Below are positions 22,211 to 31,467 of a stretch of 35,370 bases of DNA, piece by piece (position 1 is the stretch's first letter; the number at the start of each line of letters is the position of its first letter). The position numbers were made by a program, and so were the translations under genes. The notes under the pieces were generated by a model, which saw only the letters and a program-made list of their open reading frames with translations, was not told where the DNA came from and made no database searches. The DNA is from a virus. Location: positions 1 to 35,370 of the IMG/VR virus record IMGVR_UViG_3300050138_000076, one strand, 5' to 3'.

Positions 22211-23830
22211 ATGGCAGTTACAGTAAGTTATAGTCTAGTCCCGATACCTAAATGGTATTTTGCTGACATTTCGGGTAAACCGTTAGGCGGTGGTTCGTTA
22301 TATACGTATAGCAATATCAATCCTACGATACAAAAACCGGTATACCAAGATCAAGGCGGCGTAGTTCCGTGGCCTAATCCTATTTTGTTTGACATGAACG
22401 GCGAACAAGGACCGTTTTTCTGGAAATTTGATACTGCAAATCCGAATGACACGTACTACCTTGAGTTATATGACGCAGCAGGTAACCTACAATGGACTAT
22501 GTCTAATTATGGTCCTGGTCTTGCTGGCGGAGGCGGTGGTGGTGGAACTATTGCCACTAACCTATCGCTGAAAAACTACATTATCAATGGCGATTTGTTA
22601 TTCAATATTTATACTGGTTACACCGTGAGTTCTGGAAGCTCAACAAGCAATACGCCTGTTCCTGCTCTAGTAACGCTAGCGCCTGGTTTTCATACAGGTA
22701 TTAGTGAAGCTGATGTTCGCTTTGTTAAGAGTGCATCGACATCAGTTGACACACTGTCAATGCCAATATTTGGTTATGGTGTTAATGAATTTGCACCAAC
22801 TGATGTTACCCCTGAGTTTTTCTTTAGATACAATTCAACTAATGCGGGTGTTGAAACATTCAAATATGTTCAATGGCCAATAGATTGGAAAGTTGAGAAT
22901 TTTGAAGGCCAAACGATGAGCGTTTCGATTTGGGCTAGAAATTCAGGTGCTGGAAGTCCTTCTCTATTACTAATACATAGACAGTTTTTCGGCACAGCTC
23001 CAGGTGGCGGCGTGCCAGGAGATGTGACCACCACTATTGGTACGGCTGTATTAACATCGTCATGGTCGCAATACTCATTTACTTTCGTGGTACCAAGTGT
23101 GATCGGAAAAACTCTAGGACCATGCGGTGATGATGCATCATATTTTCAGGTGAATTTACCATTAAGCACAATCTGTACGGTTGATTTTATAAAACCTAGA
23201 ATGTATCTAGGATCATTGCTAAATCCATTTGCTGATCTTGATACATATGACAATGTTGCAAGCCAAGTATTTTTACCCCGCACTGGCGATTTACGAACAA
23301 GCATGTCTGTCTTTGGCCAACAAGGATGGGTATACCTAAATGATGGAACTATTGGTGATGGTAATCAAACCAGTGGTTTGCAAGCCCGTTGGAATTTAGA
23401 TACTTTCCAGTTATTCGCCATACTTTGGCAAATGAGCGTAGCTTATACACCGATGTATACGCAGAACGGCGCATCAGCACAAGCACGCGGTGTATCAGCA
23501 GCAGCAGACTTTGCAGCGCATTATCAGATAAGACCACCATTAACTCAGGGACGTTTGATTGCAGCAGCGGGTATTGCAGTAGGCAGCAGTGGCACTAATT
23601 GGGTTCCTGGGCAATCAACAGGTGTTGAATCTCATGTATTGGGACTTAATGAAATACCGAATCATGTTCATGGAATGTATCAATCAACTCCTTCGGAATC
23701 GGGTGGTGGTGCAGATGGTATAAAAGCACCATTACTTGCTAATACAACAGGCATTGTTGGATATACAGGACAAACCGCATTAAACCTACAAAATCCAGTT
23801 ACCTATTATTATACATTTATGAAGCTTTAG
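22211..23830 (+). CDS. Tail fibre / receptor-binding protein with collar-type tip
   Basis: A 539-residue protein. The N-terminal 115 residues (IPKWYFADISGKPLGGGSLY) look like a virion-attachment domain, ending in a Gly linker (GGGGGGGT). A middle beta-sandwich (about 130-340: SVSIWARNSGAGSPSLLL) resembles carbohydrate-binding modules. The C-terminus (LTQGRLIAAAGIAVGSSG, then LNEIPNHVHGMYQ) matches phage tail-collar tips with a His-x-His site that can bind metal as in T4 short tail fibres. It probably contacts a surface sugar. AAGGA lies nine bases before the ATG. Confidence 0.8.
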   Translation: MAVTVSYSLVPIPKWYFADISGKPLGGGSLYTYSNINPTIQKPVYQDQGGVVPWPNPILFDMNGEQGPFFWKFDTANPNDTYYLELYDAAGNLQWTMSNYGPGLAGGGGGGGTIATNLSLKNYIINGDLLFNIYTGYTVSSGSSTSNTPVPALVTLAPGFHTGISEADVRFVKSASTSVDTLSMPIFGYGVNEFAPTDVTPEFFFRYNSTNAGVETFKYVQWPIDWKVENFEGQTMSVSIWARNSGAGSPSLLLIHRQFFGTAPGGGVPGDVTTTIGTAVLTSSWSQYSFTFVVPSVIGKTLGPCGDDASYFQVNLPLSTICTVDFIKPRMYLGSLLNPFADLDTYDNVASQVFLPRTGDLRTSMSVFGQQGWVYLNDGTIGDGNQTSGLQARWNLDTFQLFAILWQMSVAYTPMYTQNGASAQARGVSAAADFAAHYQIRPPLTQGRLIAAAGIAVGSSGTNWVPGQSTGVESHVLGLNEIPNHVHGMYQSTPSESGGGADGIKAPLLANTTGIVGYTGQTALNLQNPVTYYYTFMKL

Positions 23831-23840
23831 GAGTCATAGA

Positions 23841-24143
23841 ATGACATTACAGACATACAAGGTTCCACCGCTAGATAAGCACTTATTCACAGGTCCGGCA
23901 AGATTGATGGGTGGTGTTGCGCGAATGGGCACGATCACGCTTGATACTCCTTATGGCACTAATGGAAATGCAGAATTCGCAAGATGGATTTATATTGGTG
24001 GCACTGGAAATATTTCAATCGTTGATTGGTCTGGTAATACAGATGTCATGGTGGGTATTGCTGCTGGTATTTGGCATCCAATATACAGTATACAAGTGAA
24101 TTCGGTCGGTACAACCGCAACGAGTTTATTGTGGGGAAGTTAG
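23841..24143 (+). CDS. Spike-base-like small protein
   Basis: A 100-residue beta protein. ARWIYIGGTGNISIVDWSG and GIAAGIWHPIYSIQVNSVGT resemble the short 'spike base protein' family found in gene transfer agents and some phages, with repeated strands ending in ATSLLWGS. It may plug or connect fibres at the tail. Starts ten bases after the fibre gene, with GGAGTCAT before the ATG. Family similarity is from memory. Confidence 0.65.
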   Translation: MTLQTYKVPPLDKHLFTGPARLMGGVARMGTITLDTPYGTNGNAEFARWIYIGGTGNISIVDWSGNTDVMVGIAAGIWHPIYSIQVNSVGTTATSLLWGS

Positions 24144-24190
24144 TTTTTTAAATACGGATTTACTTTTTATTAATTACAAGGAGTTTCACA

Positions 24191-25405
24191 ATGTCCAGCT
24201 TTCAACAATACAATATTTCTCCCTGGTTAACTCCAGTACGTCTTTGCTCAAACGTCAATGTTGCTGGTACCTATTTTAATGGTTCAACTAACAATGGCGT
24301 TGGCGCAACATTAACTGTTGCTGCATCTTCCTTAACAGTTGATAGCGTAGCTTCAGCAGTAGGTGATCGCATTTTATTACAAGCACAAACATCAGCTCCA
24401 CAAAACGGTGTTTATGTCGTATTGTCAATTGGTAGCACCGTTGTGTTGCAGCGTTCTGCTGATGTGCAATGCCGTGAACAATTACTCGAAGGCGCTTATG
24501 TTACTGTTGGTGCAGGTACTGCGCTTGGCGGTTCTGCATTTATCCTAGTTGAGCCTTTACCAGCACAATTTGGCTTGAAAAGCATGGTATGGGTTGATGC
24601 GTCATCATCTGCTGATGTTGCATTGCCAACTATCCTTAATCACATTGCAGTTTATACGAATACAGCAGGCGCTTTAGGTGAAGATGCAGCCACCGCTATT
24701 AATGGTGGTTCGATCCAAGCTGGGTTATCCGGCACTGCTGGTAGCTTGATTTCATTCCCTGGAACTGCAACCACTGGTTCTTTAGCATTGACAGCGGTAG
24801 CGTCATCAGGAAACTACGCAGCTGTAATTTCGAATGCTTCGTTAGGTCAAGCATCCACATGGACATTAGCTGATCCAGGTGCTGCAACATCGAAAGTATT
24901 ACAATCAGCAGGTTCTCTAGTAAGTGGTAACTTGTTACAAACATCCGGTACTGCTGGATTGATGGTTGATTCTGGAATTGCAGCAACAGGCGTTCCACTT
25001 TCCGCACAAGTTGCATTAACAGCAGCGCAGTTCAACGGAATGTATGCAGCACCTGTACTGCTAGTTGCAGCTCCTGGTGCAAACTCAATGCTTGTTGTTG
25101 ATAGCATTGCACTCGTTATGACTTACGGTTCTGCTGCATTCGCGTCCGGCGGTGTTGTAGCGGCTCAATATGACTCAACAGCTCTGGGTGCCGGTGTTAT
25201 TGCATCAAGCACGGAAGCTGCAGCAGACTATTTTGCAACAGCAAGCACGGTGTTTAAGTTAAATCCTGGCGCAGTATTAGCACCATTTACTACTTGCGCA
25301 AACAAGGGATTGTACTTGTCAAACATTACAGGTGCATTCACAACAGGTACAGGTTCGGCATTCATTGTGAAAGTTAAGTATCATGTAATTTCCACTGTTG
25401 CATAA
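24191..25405 (+). CDS. Tail fibre-like protein, 404 aa
   Basis: The N-terminal 130 residues (GVGATLTVAASSLTVDSV, then DRILLQAQTSAPQNGVYVV, then LEGAYVTVGAGTALGGSAFI) match a recurrent domain of phage tail/fibre proteins. The remainder is Ala/Ser/Thr-rich beta sequence that ends without a known enzyme motif. AAGGAG lies eight bases before the ATG. A perfect hairpin follows the gene (25412-25431). Probably a homotrimeric fibre or baseplate-decoration protein. Confidence 0.7.
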   Translation: MSSFQQYNISPWLTPVRLCSNVNVAGTYFNGSTNNGVGATLTVAASSLTVDSVASAVGDRILLQAQTSAPQNGVYVVLSIGSTVVLQRSADVQCREQLLEGAYVTVGAGTALGGSAFILVEPLPAQFGLKSMVWVDASSSADVALPTILNHIAVYTNTAGALGEDAATAINGGSIQAGLSGTAGSLISFPGTATTGSLALTAVASSGNYAAVISNASLGQASTWTLADPGAATSKVLQSAGSLVSGNLLQTSGTAGLMVDSGIAATGVPLSAQVALTAAQFNGMYAAPVLLVAAPGANSMLVVDSIALVMTYGSAAFASGGVVAAQYDSTALGAGVIASSTEAAADYFATASTVFKLNPGAVLAPFTTCANKGLYLSNITGAFTTGTGSAFIVKVKYHVISTVA

Positions 25406-25411
25406 TGACCA

Positions 25412-25431
25412 GGGGCGTAGTAATACGCCCC
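25412..25431 (+). other. Perfect intergenic hairpin
   Basis: GGGGCGTA and TACGCCCC pair exactly with the tetraloop GTAA. It sits between the stop at 25405 and the ribosome site AAGGATG of the next gene. No T-run follows, so it is better read as an mRNA-stabilising or processing hairpin than as a terminator. Confidence 0.6.
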
Positions 25432-25444
25432 ACAAGGATGTGTT

Positions 25445-26872
25445 ATGGGTGTAAAAATAAGCGTATTGCCGCCAGTTGGTGCGGCGTTATTTACCGATAC
25501 ATTTCCGGTAGTGCAGGGAGGTATTACTTCGCAAGAAGCATTATCGCAAATTGCTACGTTATTCGGTTATCTTGGTGGTGTGCTGATACCATTATCAGGC
25601 GGTACGGGCGTTGCAAACGCGGATGCTAGTACGATCACGCTTGGCGGTCCGTTGGTATTTTCAGGTGCTTATGCATTCACGGGTACATTGACAGGTGCAA
25701 CTAATCTCACCTTCCCAACAAGCGGTACATTAGCAGCACTAGATGCAAATAGTAATTTATCAGCAGATAACTTTATAGCTGGTTATGCCACAACTGCAAC
25801 AGCGGCGGGAAATACTACGCTTACAGTGGGAAGTGCATACCAACAATTTTTTACAGGTGTTACAACGCAATCAGTCATAATGCCTGTTACATCAACATTA
25901 GTTCTAGGACAATCTTTTTGGATTGTTAATAACTCAACAGGTGTTGTTACGGTTAAATCATCAGGTAGTAACACGATTGTTGCAATGGCAGCAAATACAG
26001 ACGCTACGCTAACATGTGTTTTATTATCTGGTACGACAGCTACATCATGGGATTATTCATATAACGCGCAGAATGTAATTACATTACCTGTGTCATTAAC
26101 GAACGGTGGTACGAATGCCGCATTAACAGCAAGTAACGGCGGTATATTCTACTCGACTGCAACTGCTGGCGCGATTCTTTCCGGTACTGCTACTGCAAAT
26201 CAGGTTTTGTTGTCTGGTACAAGCACAGCACCCGCATGGTCAACTGCTGTATATCCTGCAACAACTACGATTAATCAATTGTTATATTCATCGTCAGCAA
26301 ACGTGCTAGCAGGTATTGCAACTGCTAATAGTTCTGGTCTGCTTACAAATGGTTCCGGTGTGCCTGCGTGGGTCACATTTACAGGAACGGGTGCGCCAGT
26401 ATTGGGAACAAGCCCAACTATTACAACTCCCCTTATAGTTGGTGTAACAAATGCCAGTAGCGGTGCCGCTGGAAATGTGGGCCAAGTAATTACAAGTAAT
26501 GTAGCTGACGCTAGCGCAGTATCAATAACGACGGCAACAGTAACTACTATTACATCGATATCATTAACAGCGGGTGACTGGGATGTATGGGGATTGGTTG
26601 ATTTTACTGGTAACGCCATTACAAATGTTACTACCCTGCAAGCGGCAATTTCTTTAAATGCCGCTGCATTAGGTGATCAATCGACATATCCTGCATTGTC
26701 ATTTGCAGCGGCTGGCGTCGTACCGTTTGTTAGTGGACGAATATCATTAGCAGTGAGTGCGATTCCCTTTACTGTTAATGCGCCAACCACTGTCTACCTA
26801 TTAGCGAATTCTGCTTTTTCTGTTAGTACGCTAGCCGGTGCTGGGACAATTTACGCAAGACGTAGAAGGTAG
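25445..26872 (+). CDS. Tail fibre-like protein, 475 aa
   Basis: Starts MGVKISVLPPVGAALFTDTF, followed by PVVQGGITSQEALSQIATLF, a short adaptor pattern also seen in the 1070-aa protein at 27048 (IIQLTPLVTQAVTDIYEVS). The body has the Gly-Gly-Thr/Ala-rich repeats of phage fibres (LPVSLTNGGTNAALTASNGG, a known fibre hinge motif). The C-terminal 130 residues look like a compact beta domain (ITSISLTAGDWDVWGLVDF). AAGGATG precedes the ATG. Likely host-recognition part. Confidence 0.75.
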   Translation: MGVKISVLPPVGAALFTDTFPVVQGGITSQEALSQIATLFGYLGGVLIPLSGGTGVANADASTITLGGPLVFSGAYAFTGTLTGATNLTFPTSGTLAALDANSNLSADNFIAGYATTATAAGNTTLTVGSAYQQFFTGVTTQSVIMPVTSTLVLGQSFWIVNNSTGVVTVKSSGSNTIVAMAANTDATLTCVLLSGTTATSWDYSYNAQNVITLPVSLTNGGTNAALTASNGGIFYSTATAGAILSGTATANQVLLSGTSTAPAWSTAVYPATTTINQLLYSSSANVLAGIATANSSGLLTNGSGVPAWVTFTGTGAPVLGTSPTITTPLIVGVTNASSGAAGNVGQVITSNVADASAVSITTATVTTITSISLTAGDWDVWGLVDFTGNAITNVTTLQAAISLNAAALGDQSTYPALSFAAAGVVPFVSGRISLAVSAIPFTVNAPTTVYLLANSAFSVSTLAGAGTIYARRRR

Positions 26873-26878
26873 TTATTT

Positions 26879-27031
26879 ATGCACTTTGGCGGCCTAATAA
26901 ACATATTGTACTACCCCGACATGGGTGGCGTACCAATACCAACGCCACCTGAAGCATATAGAATAACAGACGATGTGGCATATTTTTTCAGAATTACAGA
27001 CACTGGCGATATACGTATAACAGATCCATAA
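26879..27031 (+). CDS. Small protein with RITD repeats, 50 aa
   Basis: A 50-codon frame between two fibre genes. It carries three copies of Arg-Ile-Thr-Asp (YRITDD, FRITDT, IRITDP), which predicts repeated short beta strands. AAGGTAG seven bases before the ATG is a moderate ribosome site. It may be a fibre chaperone or a decoration peptide; no family recognised. Confidence 0.5.
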   Translation: MHFGGLINILYYPDMGGVPIPTPPEAYRITDDVAYFFRITDTGDIRITDP

Positions 27032-27047
27032 CAGTCTAGGAATTATT

Positions 27048-30000
27048 ATGACTAATAAAACAATCATACAATTAACACCGCTCGTTACGCAGGCTGTAAC
27101 TGATATCTATGAAGTTAGTGCCAATGGTACGGGTAGCTTTTACGAAACACGCGCACAAATGGCTGCGTATTTCAAATCAGTGGCTGCAACTCTTGGGAAC
27201 ACTATTTATGTTTCGAATGCTGGTACACCCACAGGTACAGGAAGTGTAATAAGTCCAGTACAGACTTATGCGCAGGCTCTCGCGCTGATCAGCGGTGCAA
27301 CTAATCTTAATCCTTATCTCGTGCAGTTTGATTCGGGTGTGTTTACTATCGCATCGTTGCAACTTAATCCATGGGTATTTTTATCCGGATCTTCTGTCGG
27401 TTCCACCTATTTTACGATGTCAGGTGCTATCACTCTAAATCTTGCTGCATTTGCTAATCTAACCGCATCAACAGGCATTACAAGCATAAACATGTCTGGA
27501 TCTATGACGCTTGCAACAACGGGCGGTACTGCTGCATCACCTACGGTTTATCTTGATAATGTTGGTGTGCAAGGACAGGTTTCTATCACAGGGTTAACAG
27601 CCGATCCATTGTCAGTTGCGGTAACAAATTGCAATCTAAGCTATGGCTCACACTTAACACTTGTTAACAGCGCTACATTGACATCCGGTGGCAATAATTC
27701 ATTCGGTCAAGGTATTACAATCACAAATACAGCGGGTAATGCTAGCGTTGTATTAAATAATGAAGTCTCAATTGGCGCAGTAATATCCACGCAAACAGGC
27801 ACCAATAATATTGTATTTACGGCTTCAAATTCTGAAGGCGTAACAAGCGTTGCAGCAAGCCAAGCAAGCAGCGGTACAAACACGATAAGCCTTGATTCAT
27901 CTACGTGGAAATCAGTTAGTAACACTGGCGGAACCCCCGTATTTTCCAGAACTGATCCAGATGTAATACAGCACAATTTATATTACTCAACACTTGGAAG
28001 CGCTATGGGTAATGGCACAATAACATTACCATTTGCAACACCAAACCAAGCGGTTGCTTTAGCATTATCAAAGCTCACAATCACAGCGTCTAACCAATGC
28101 AATATTATTGGTGATGCAGGTACATACACGGTGACCGGATTAACTCTTAATCCTAATATAAACTTTTATGGTAAAGGTGTTATTTGGACGGGTTCGGGAA
28201 GTATTGTTTTTGCAAATACATTCCCGACTGCGGCAACGTTTGTAACGCTTGGTGAGATTGAAATTTTATCAGGTTTAACGTTAAGTTTAGACTCAAGCGC
28301 CCTCACACATTTTAATTCTACTATTACATTGGCAGACGGATTTTGGGCTCTAAATTCTCCAACGTTTAAAGCGGGCGCATCCCCACAAGTTTACAATTTA
28401 AATATCAATGATAATGTAATTTTAGGGTCAAAAGCATCTTCTGGCGCAGTCGTGTTTGATGGCGTGTATTGTAACGCACAGGGTGCACATCAAATCGGCA
28501 TCGCATTCGCGACCGGAATTTCTTTTTTAACCACAAACGCTAATCTTGTTTTTACATCCGTAGGAAATAACGGGCTTGGTACTATTGCCGCTACTGCAAC
28601 AACATCTTTTGCCGCTGCTCTTACAATACTTGCGGGGTATGTAGTAAATTCTGGGGTCACTCTTACTGATAGCTCTACATCGGGAACCTCAGTAGCTTTA
28701 TACAGAGATGCTACGACTTGGATTTACGGCACCACGTATGCCGGAGAATGGGCTAGCACTATTATAGATTTAAACGATTCACAATATTACTACAAAAATG
28801 TGAATGCTTTAGTTGATGGTGCGACGGTAAACTGGAACGTATCAAATAGCGGTATTAATGTATCGTTAACAACGGGCGCAGCAAGAACGATTGCTTTGCC
28901 AACAAACTTTAAACTTGGTGATATTCTCACGCTGAATTTAACTAGCGCAGGCTACCAGCCAATTTTTGCAAGTGGTTATTATTTCCCAAATGGAGCTCCG
29001 AATGTTAACTCTGTTAGCGGCGCTATCGACACTTATATTTTCCAAGCTATCAGCGGATCTCAATTAACGCTTGTTAATTATCTAAATTCTGTCCCTAATT
29101 GGAATAACTGGACTGGGTTAAATAACTTACCGGCGTCCTCCTTTAGCTATTCCCTACTCTCGTCGAACGGGGGGATAACAATGACGCCGATACCAGGCAC
29201 AAATAATTTACTCGTCGTTGCAGTTAGCAGTACTGTAAACATCAAGGCTTTTGTTGCAGTAGTAGATAGTTTGGGGCGCATAACGTATCCGGTAGTGCAA
29301 AATTGGACGATAATATCACCAACAAGTCTGATTTTTGGACAGCCTCAAGTTACTGTTTTAACAGATGGGCTTCACGCGATTTTAAGCTATCAGGCCACAA
29401 CGTCCGGAGTCTCTTGTCAGCAACTTACACCTATCGCAATTTCTGGCACCTCATTAAGCCTTGGCACTACAACGCAAGTAAGAGTTACGGAAGCCGCTTC
29501 TGGATACGGTTCGGTTGAAGCATTAGATACGTCAAATTTTAGTTTAATTATGCGAACAGCAACGGCAAATAAATTATACGCGTATCAATGCAGTTTATCA
29601 GTATCAACAATCACAATCGGTAGTTCGCCATTAACAATTGAAACCGGAAATACTTCTACTATTGACACAGCACAAGCATTTATTAGCTCAAGTGCCACAG
29701 CATTATTTTTCCGCAGCACAGTGACCGCAACAGCATCTTATGGGTATGCTGCTTTCTTGGGTTTTACTGGCACAAGCAACACGCCAACAATCGGCGCATT
29801 ATTACAGCTAAGCTTAGCAGTTAACCCCAGTGGAAATAGATCTATGCAACTAACTCCCTTCCTTGGTGTGACAAATTATTTTATATATGGATGGACAGGC
29901 ACTACAAATCAATTATATCTTCAAGTAATCGAAAATATATCTACTACACCAACTGCAACAGGGTCGGTGTATACGTCAGATGGTTTCGCAAATAATTGGA

Positions 30001-30260
30001 CGATGGCGTTTTTCCAACCAGACGCGAAGCATTGTGTTGCTATTGCGTCCAACTCACACGAAGGCGGAACCCCTTTCATAATACTAAATATTGACGGTAG
30101 TTATAATTTGACGGAATCATACCGACAATTGCAAGTTGATTTATCGTTGCTGAATGTCGGCTTGAATTTTGTTCCCGTGAATAATAATACAATGGGAATA
30201 TTATCATATGAAAATAATAATACCGGTAACCTTTACTCGTATCTTACAGTTAGAAGTTAA
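27048..30260 (+). CDS. Large tailspike/tail fibre with beta-helix region, 1070 aa
   Basis: The largest protein of the window. Residues 1-45 form the adaptor shared with the 475-aa protein. Residues about 50-550 are repetitive beta sequence typical of right-handed beta-helix spikes (GNTIYVSNAGTPTGTGSVIS; PVQTYAQALALISGATNL, a start motif of pectate-lyase-like spikes; a second similar start near 315: HNLYYSTLGSAMGNGTITLP). After a central Tyr/Asn-rich part (580-690), the C-terminal 350 residues look like another beta domain, perhaps a propeller. Active residues cannot be assigned. AGGAATT precedes the ATG. Confidence 0.75.
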   Translation: MTNKTIIQLTPLVTQAVTDIYEVSANGTGSFYETRAQMAAYFKSVAATLGNTIYVSNAGTPTGTGSVISPVQTYAQALALISGATNLNPYLVQFDSGVFTIASLQLNPWVFLSGSSVGSTYFTMSGAITLNLAAFANLTASTGITSINMSGSMTLATTGGTAASPTVYLDNVGVQGQVSITGLTADPLSVAVTNCNLSYGSHLTLVNSATLTSGGNNSFGQGITITNTAGNASVVLNNEVSIGAVISTQTGTNNIVFTASNSEGVTSVAASQASSGTNTISLDSSTWKSVSNTGGTPVFSRTDPDVIQHNLYYSTLGSAMGNGTITLPFATPNQAVALALSKLTITASNQCNIIGDAGTYTVTGLTLNPNINFYGKGVIWTGSGSIVFANTFPTAATFVTLGEIEILSGLTLSLDSSALTHFNSTITLADGFWALNSPTFKAGASPQVYNLNINDNVILGSKASSGAVVFDGVYCNAQGAHQIGIAFATGISFLTTNANLVFTSVGNNGLGTIAATATTSFAAALTILAGYVVNSGVTLTDSSTSGTSVALYRDATTWIYGTTYAGEWASTIIDLNDSQYYYKNVNALVDGATVNWNVSNSGINVSLTTGAARTIALPTNFKLGDILTLNLTSAGYQPIFASGYYFPNGAPNVNSVSGAIDTYIFQAISGSQLTLVNYLNSVPNWNNWTGLNNLPASSFSYSLLSSNGGITMTPIPGTNNLLVVAVSSTVNIKAFVAVVDSLGRITYPVVQNWTIISPTSLIFGQPQVTVLTDGLHAILSYQATTSGVSCQQLTPIAISGTSLSLGTTTQVRVTEAASGYGSVEALDTSNFSLIMRTATANKLYAYQCSLSVSTITIGSSPLTIETGNTSTIDTAQAFISSSATALFFRSTVTATASYGYAAFLGFTGTSNTPTIGALLQLSLAVNPSGNRSMQLTPFLGVTNYFIYGWTGTTNQLYLQVIENISTTPTATGSVYTSDGFANNWTMAFFQPDAKHCVAIASNSHEGGTPFIILNIDGSYNLTESYRQLQVDLSLLNVGLNFVPVNNNTMGILSYENNNTGNLYSYLTVRS

Positions 30261-30270
30261 GGGATAAATT

Positions 30271-30522
30271 ATGTCAGTAACTTTCAATAAAACAATTTCG
30301 TATGGTAACCCGCAACTAATATCATTCAGTTCAACGGATAATTTAGCAACGGTGCAAACATTAAATTACATGCAAGACGTATGTTCTAGTTATCCTTTTG
30401 TAGCCGGTGATATTGTGATTATTCAATATATGAATGATGACAGCTCACTAAGCACAGGATTTTTCAGCGCGTCATTTGACGTAAATGGAAACGTCACAGT
30501 TACGCAGGTTGTAAAGTTCTAG
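30271..30522 (+). CDS. Small beta protein at the end of the tail genes, 83 aa
   Basis: An 83-residue protein, MSVTFNKTISYGNPQLISF onward, mostly beta and ending VNGNVTVTQVVKF. It follows the tailspike gene by ten bases, with AAGGGATAAA as ribosome site. It precedes the terminator at 30538. It may be a spike-associated chaperone or cap, and is not recognised. Confidence 0.65.
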   Translation: MSVTFNKTISYGNPQLISFSSTDNLATVQTLNYMQDVCSSYPFVAGDIVIIQYMNDDSSLSTGFFSASFDVNGNVTVTQVVKF

Positions 30523-30537
30523 TTGTAGCTTAAAAAG

Positions 30538-30573
30538 AAATAGCTTAGGATTCGCTCCCGAGCTATTTTTTTT
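30538..30573 (+). terminator. Rho-independent terminator after the late structural genes
   Basis: AAATAGCT (30538-30545) and AGCTATTT (30561-30568) form an 8-bp stem whose loop can pair further (GGA/TCC), followed by eight Ts (30566-30573). This is the clearest terminator in the window and ends the long late operon. The next gene's ribosome site (AAGGA) lies right after it, so read-through or a separate promoter would be needed for that gene. Confidence 0.8.
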
Positions 30574-30585
30574 AAGGAAAAAACT

Positions 30586-30819
30586 ATGTCAGTTGAGCAA
30601 TTAACACAGCAAAATAAAGACCTGAACTTCCACGCAATCGCGCTTGACCAATCATTCATGAACCAGATCAGAGAAAACGTCACATTACGCAAAGAAATTG
30701 CTAGATTGACGCACCATAATCAAGAATTGAATCAACAGTTATATCAAGCCAATGCTGAACTCAACAAGAATAAGGCTGATGCTGCCCCTATTCATGAATT
30801 AACCGCTACGCAAGACTAG
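30586..30819 (+). CDS. Short coiled-coil protein, 77 aa
   Basis: MSVEQLTQQNKDLNFHAIAL onward, then LRKEIARLTHHNQELNQQLY, a continuous amphipathic coiled coil with regular Leu/Ile spacing. AAGGA lies eight bases before the ATG. It sits between two hairpins. The function is unknown; it could assemble with a fibre or scaffold. Confidence 0.65.
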   Translation: MSVEQLTQQNKDLNFHAIALDQSFMNQIRENVTLRKEIARLTHHNQELNQQLYQANAELNKNKADAAPIHELTATQD

Positions 30820-30829
30820 TATCACTTGC

Positions 30830-30861
30830 TATCCCCGCTTTGCGTATGCTAAACGGGGATA
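30830..30861. terminator. GC-rich hairpin, possible terminator
   Basis: TATCCCCG (30830-30837) and CGGGGATA (30854-30861) are perfect 8-bp arms with a 16-base loop directly after the coiled-coil gene. The following CTGTTTGC has only a short T-run, so termination efficiency is uncertain. Confidence 0.5.
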
Positions 30862-30921
30862 CTGTTTGCATTAACAACGATAATACTATAACCTGCGCAC
30901 TCATTATTACTAGAGTACATT

Positions 30922-31098
30922 ATGCGATACACAAACAACGAACGTGCAATCATATGTGTGGAAAAAGCGGTTAAAGCGTTAGACGCTGCAATGGAGTTTA
31001 TGAAGTTAACCACTAAAGATCTAAACGAAGCAAATAGTGGAATCGTAAAGAAATCACAGAAAAGAGCTAAGCGTGGAACGCGTTCACGTAAGGCGTAA
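30922..31098 (+). CDS. Small basic protein, 58 aa
   Basis: A 58-codon frame, MRYTNNERAIICVEKAVKAL onward, helical with a basic tail (KKSQKRAKRGTRSRKA). A TATAAC at 30887-30892 may be the -10 of its own promoter with TTGCAT 15 bases upstream. The ribosome site is weak (TAGAG). The basic tail suggests nucleic-acid binding. It is the last rightward gene before the converging early operon. Confidence 0.5.
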   Translation: MRYTNNERAIICVEKAVKALDAAMEFMKLTTKDLNEANSGIVKKSQKRAKRGTRSRKA

Positions 31099-31108
31099 CC
31101 GTATGGTT

Positions 31109-31161
31109 GGTAACATGTTGTCCTGCCTCCTTGTTGATTAGTTAGTTATTGGCATGTTACC
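31109..31161. other. Long-loop inverted repeat between converging operons
   Basis: GGTAACATG (31109-31117) and CATGTTACC (31153-31161) are perfect 9-bp arms 35 bases apart. The site lies in the gap between the last rightward gene (ends 31098) and the last leftward gene (ends 31171). A T-rich stretch (TTTTTATC) follows on the plus strand. It may act as a bidirectional terminator or as a protein-binding site. Confidence 0.5.
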
Positions 31162-31170
31162 GCCTAGTTT

Positions 31171-31467
31171 TTATCTCGTTCCTTTGTATGCAATATTTTG
31201 CAAATCCTCAATTGATTCATGGAATTCTATTGCAGCATTTCTATTGTTGTTTAATATGTATTCATGATTATCTATCTGTTTCTGCATGGCTAAAATATCA
31301 CATACTGAAAAAATATATATTTCCAAACCTTCAATTCTTTCATTAAATTTCTCTAAGCATTTATTTTGGTTTTCTAAAACAGTTAGCGTGTTTAGACCTT
31401 TTTCTGACAATTTAGATTCTATTTTTGTTAATCGAATAAGAATATCAGAAATCGCATTATTCCACAT
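31171..31467 (-). CDS. Coiled-coil protein, last gene of the early operon, 98 aa
   Basis: Helical and charged (ISDILIRLTKIESKLSEKGL; CLEKFNERIEGLEIYIF), consistent with a coiled-coil dimer. The start ATG overlaps the previous stop as TAATG with AGGGTGG upstream, so I prefer it to an in-frame ATG at 31494. No family recognised. Confidence 0.6.
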   Translation of the reverse strand: MWNNAISDILIRLTKIESKLSEKGLNTLTVLENQNKCLEKFNERIEGLEIYIFSVCDILAMQKQIDNHEYILNNNRNAAIEFHESIEDLQNIAYKGTR

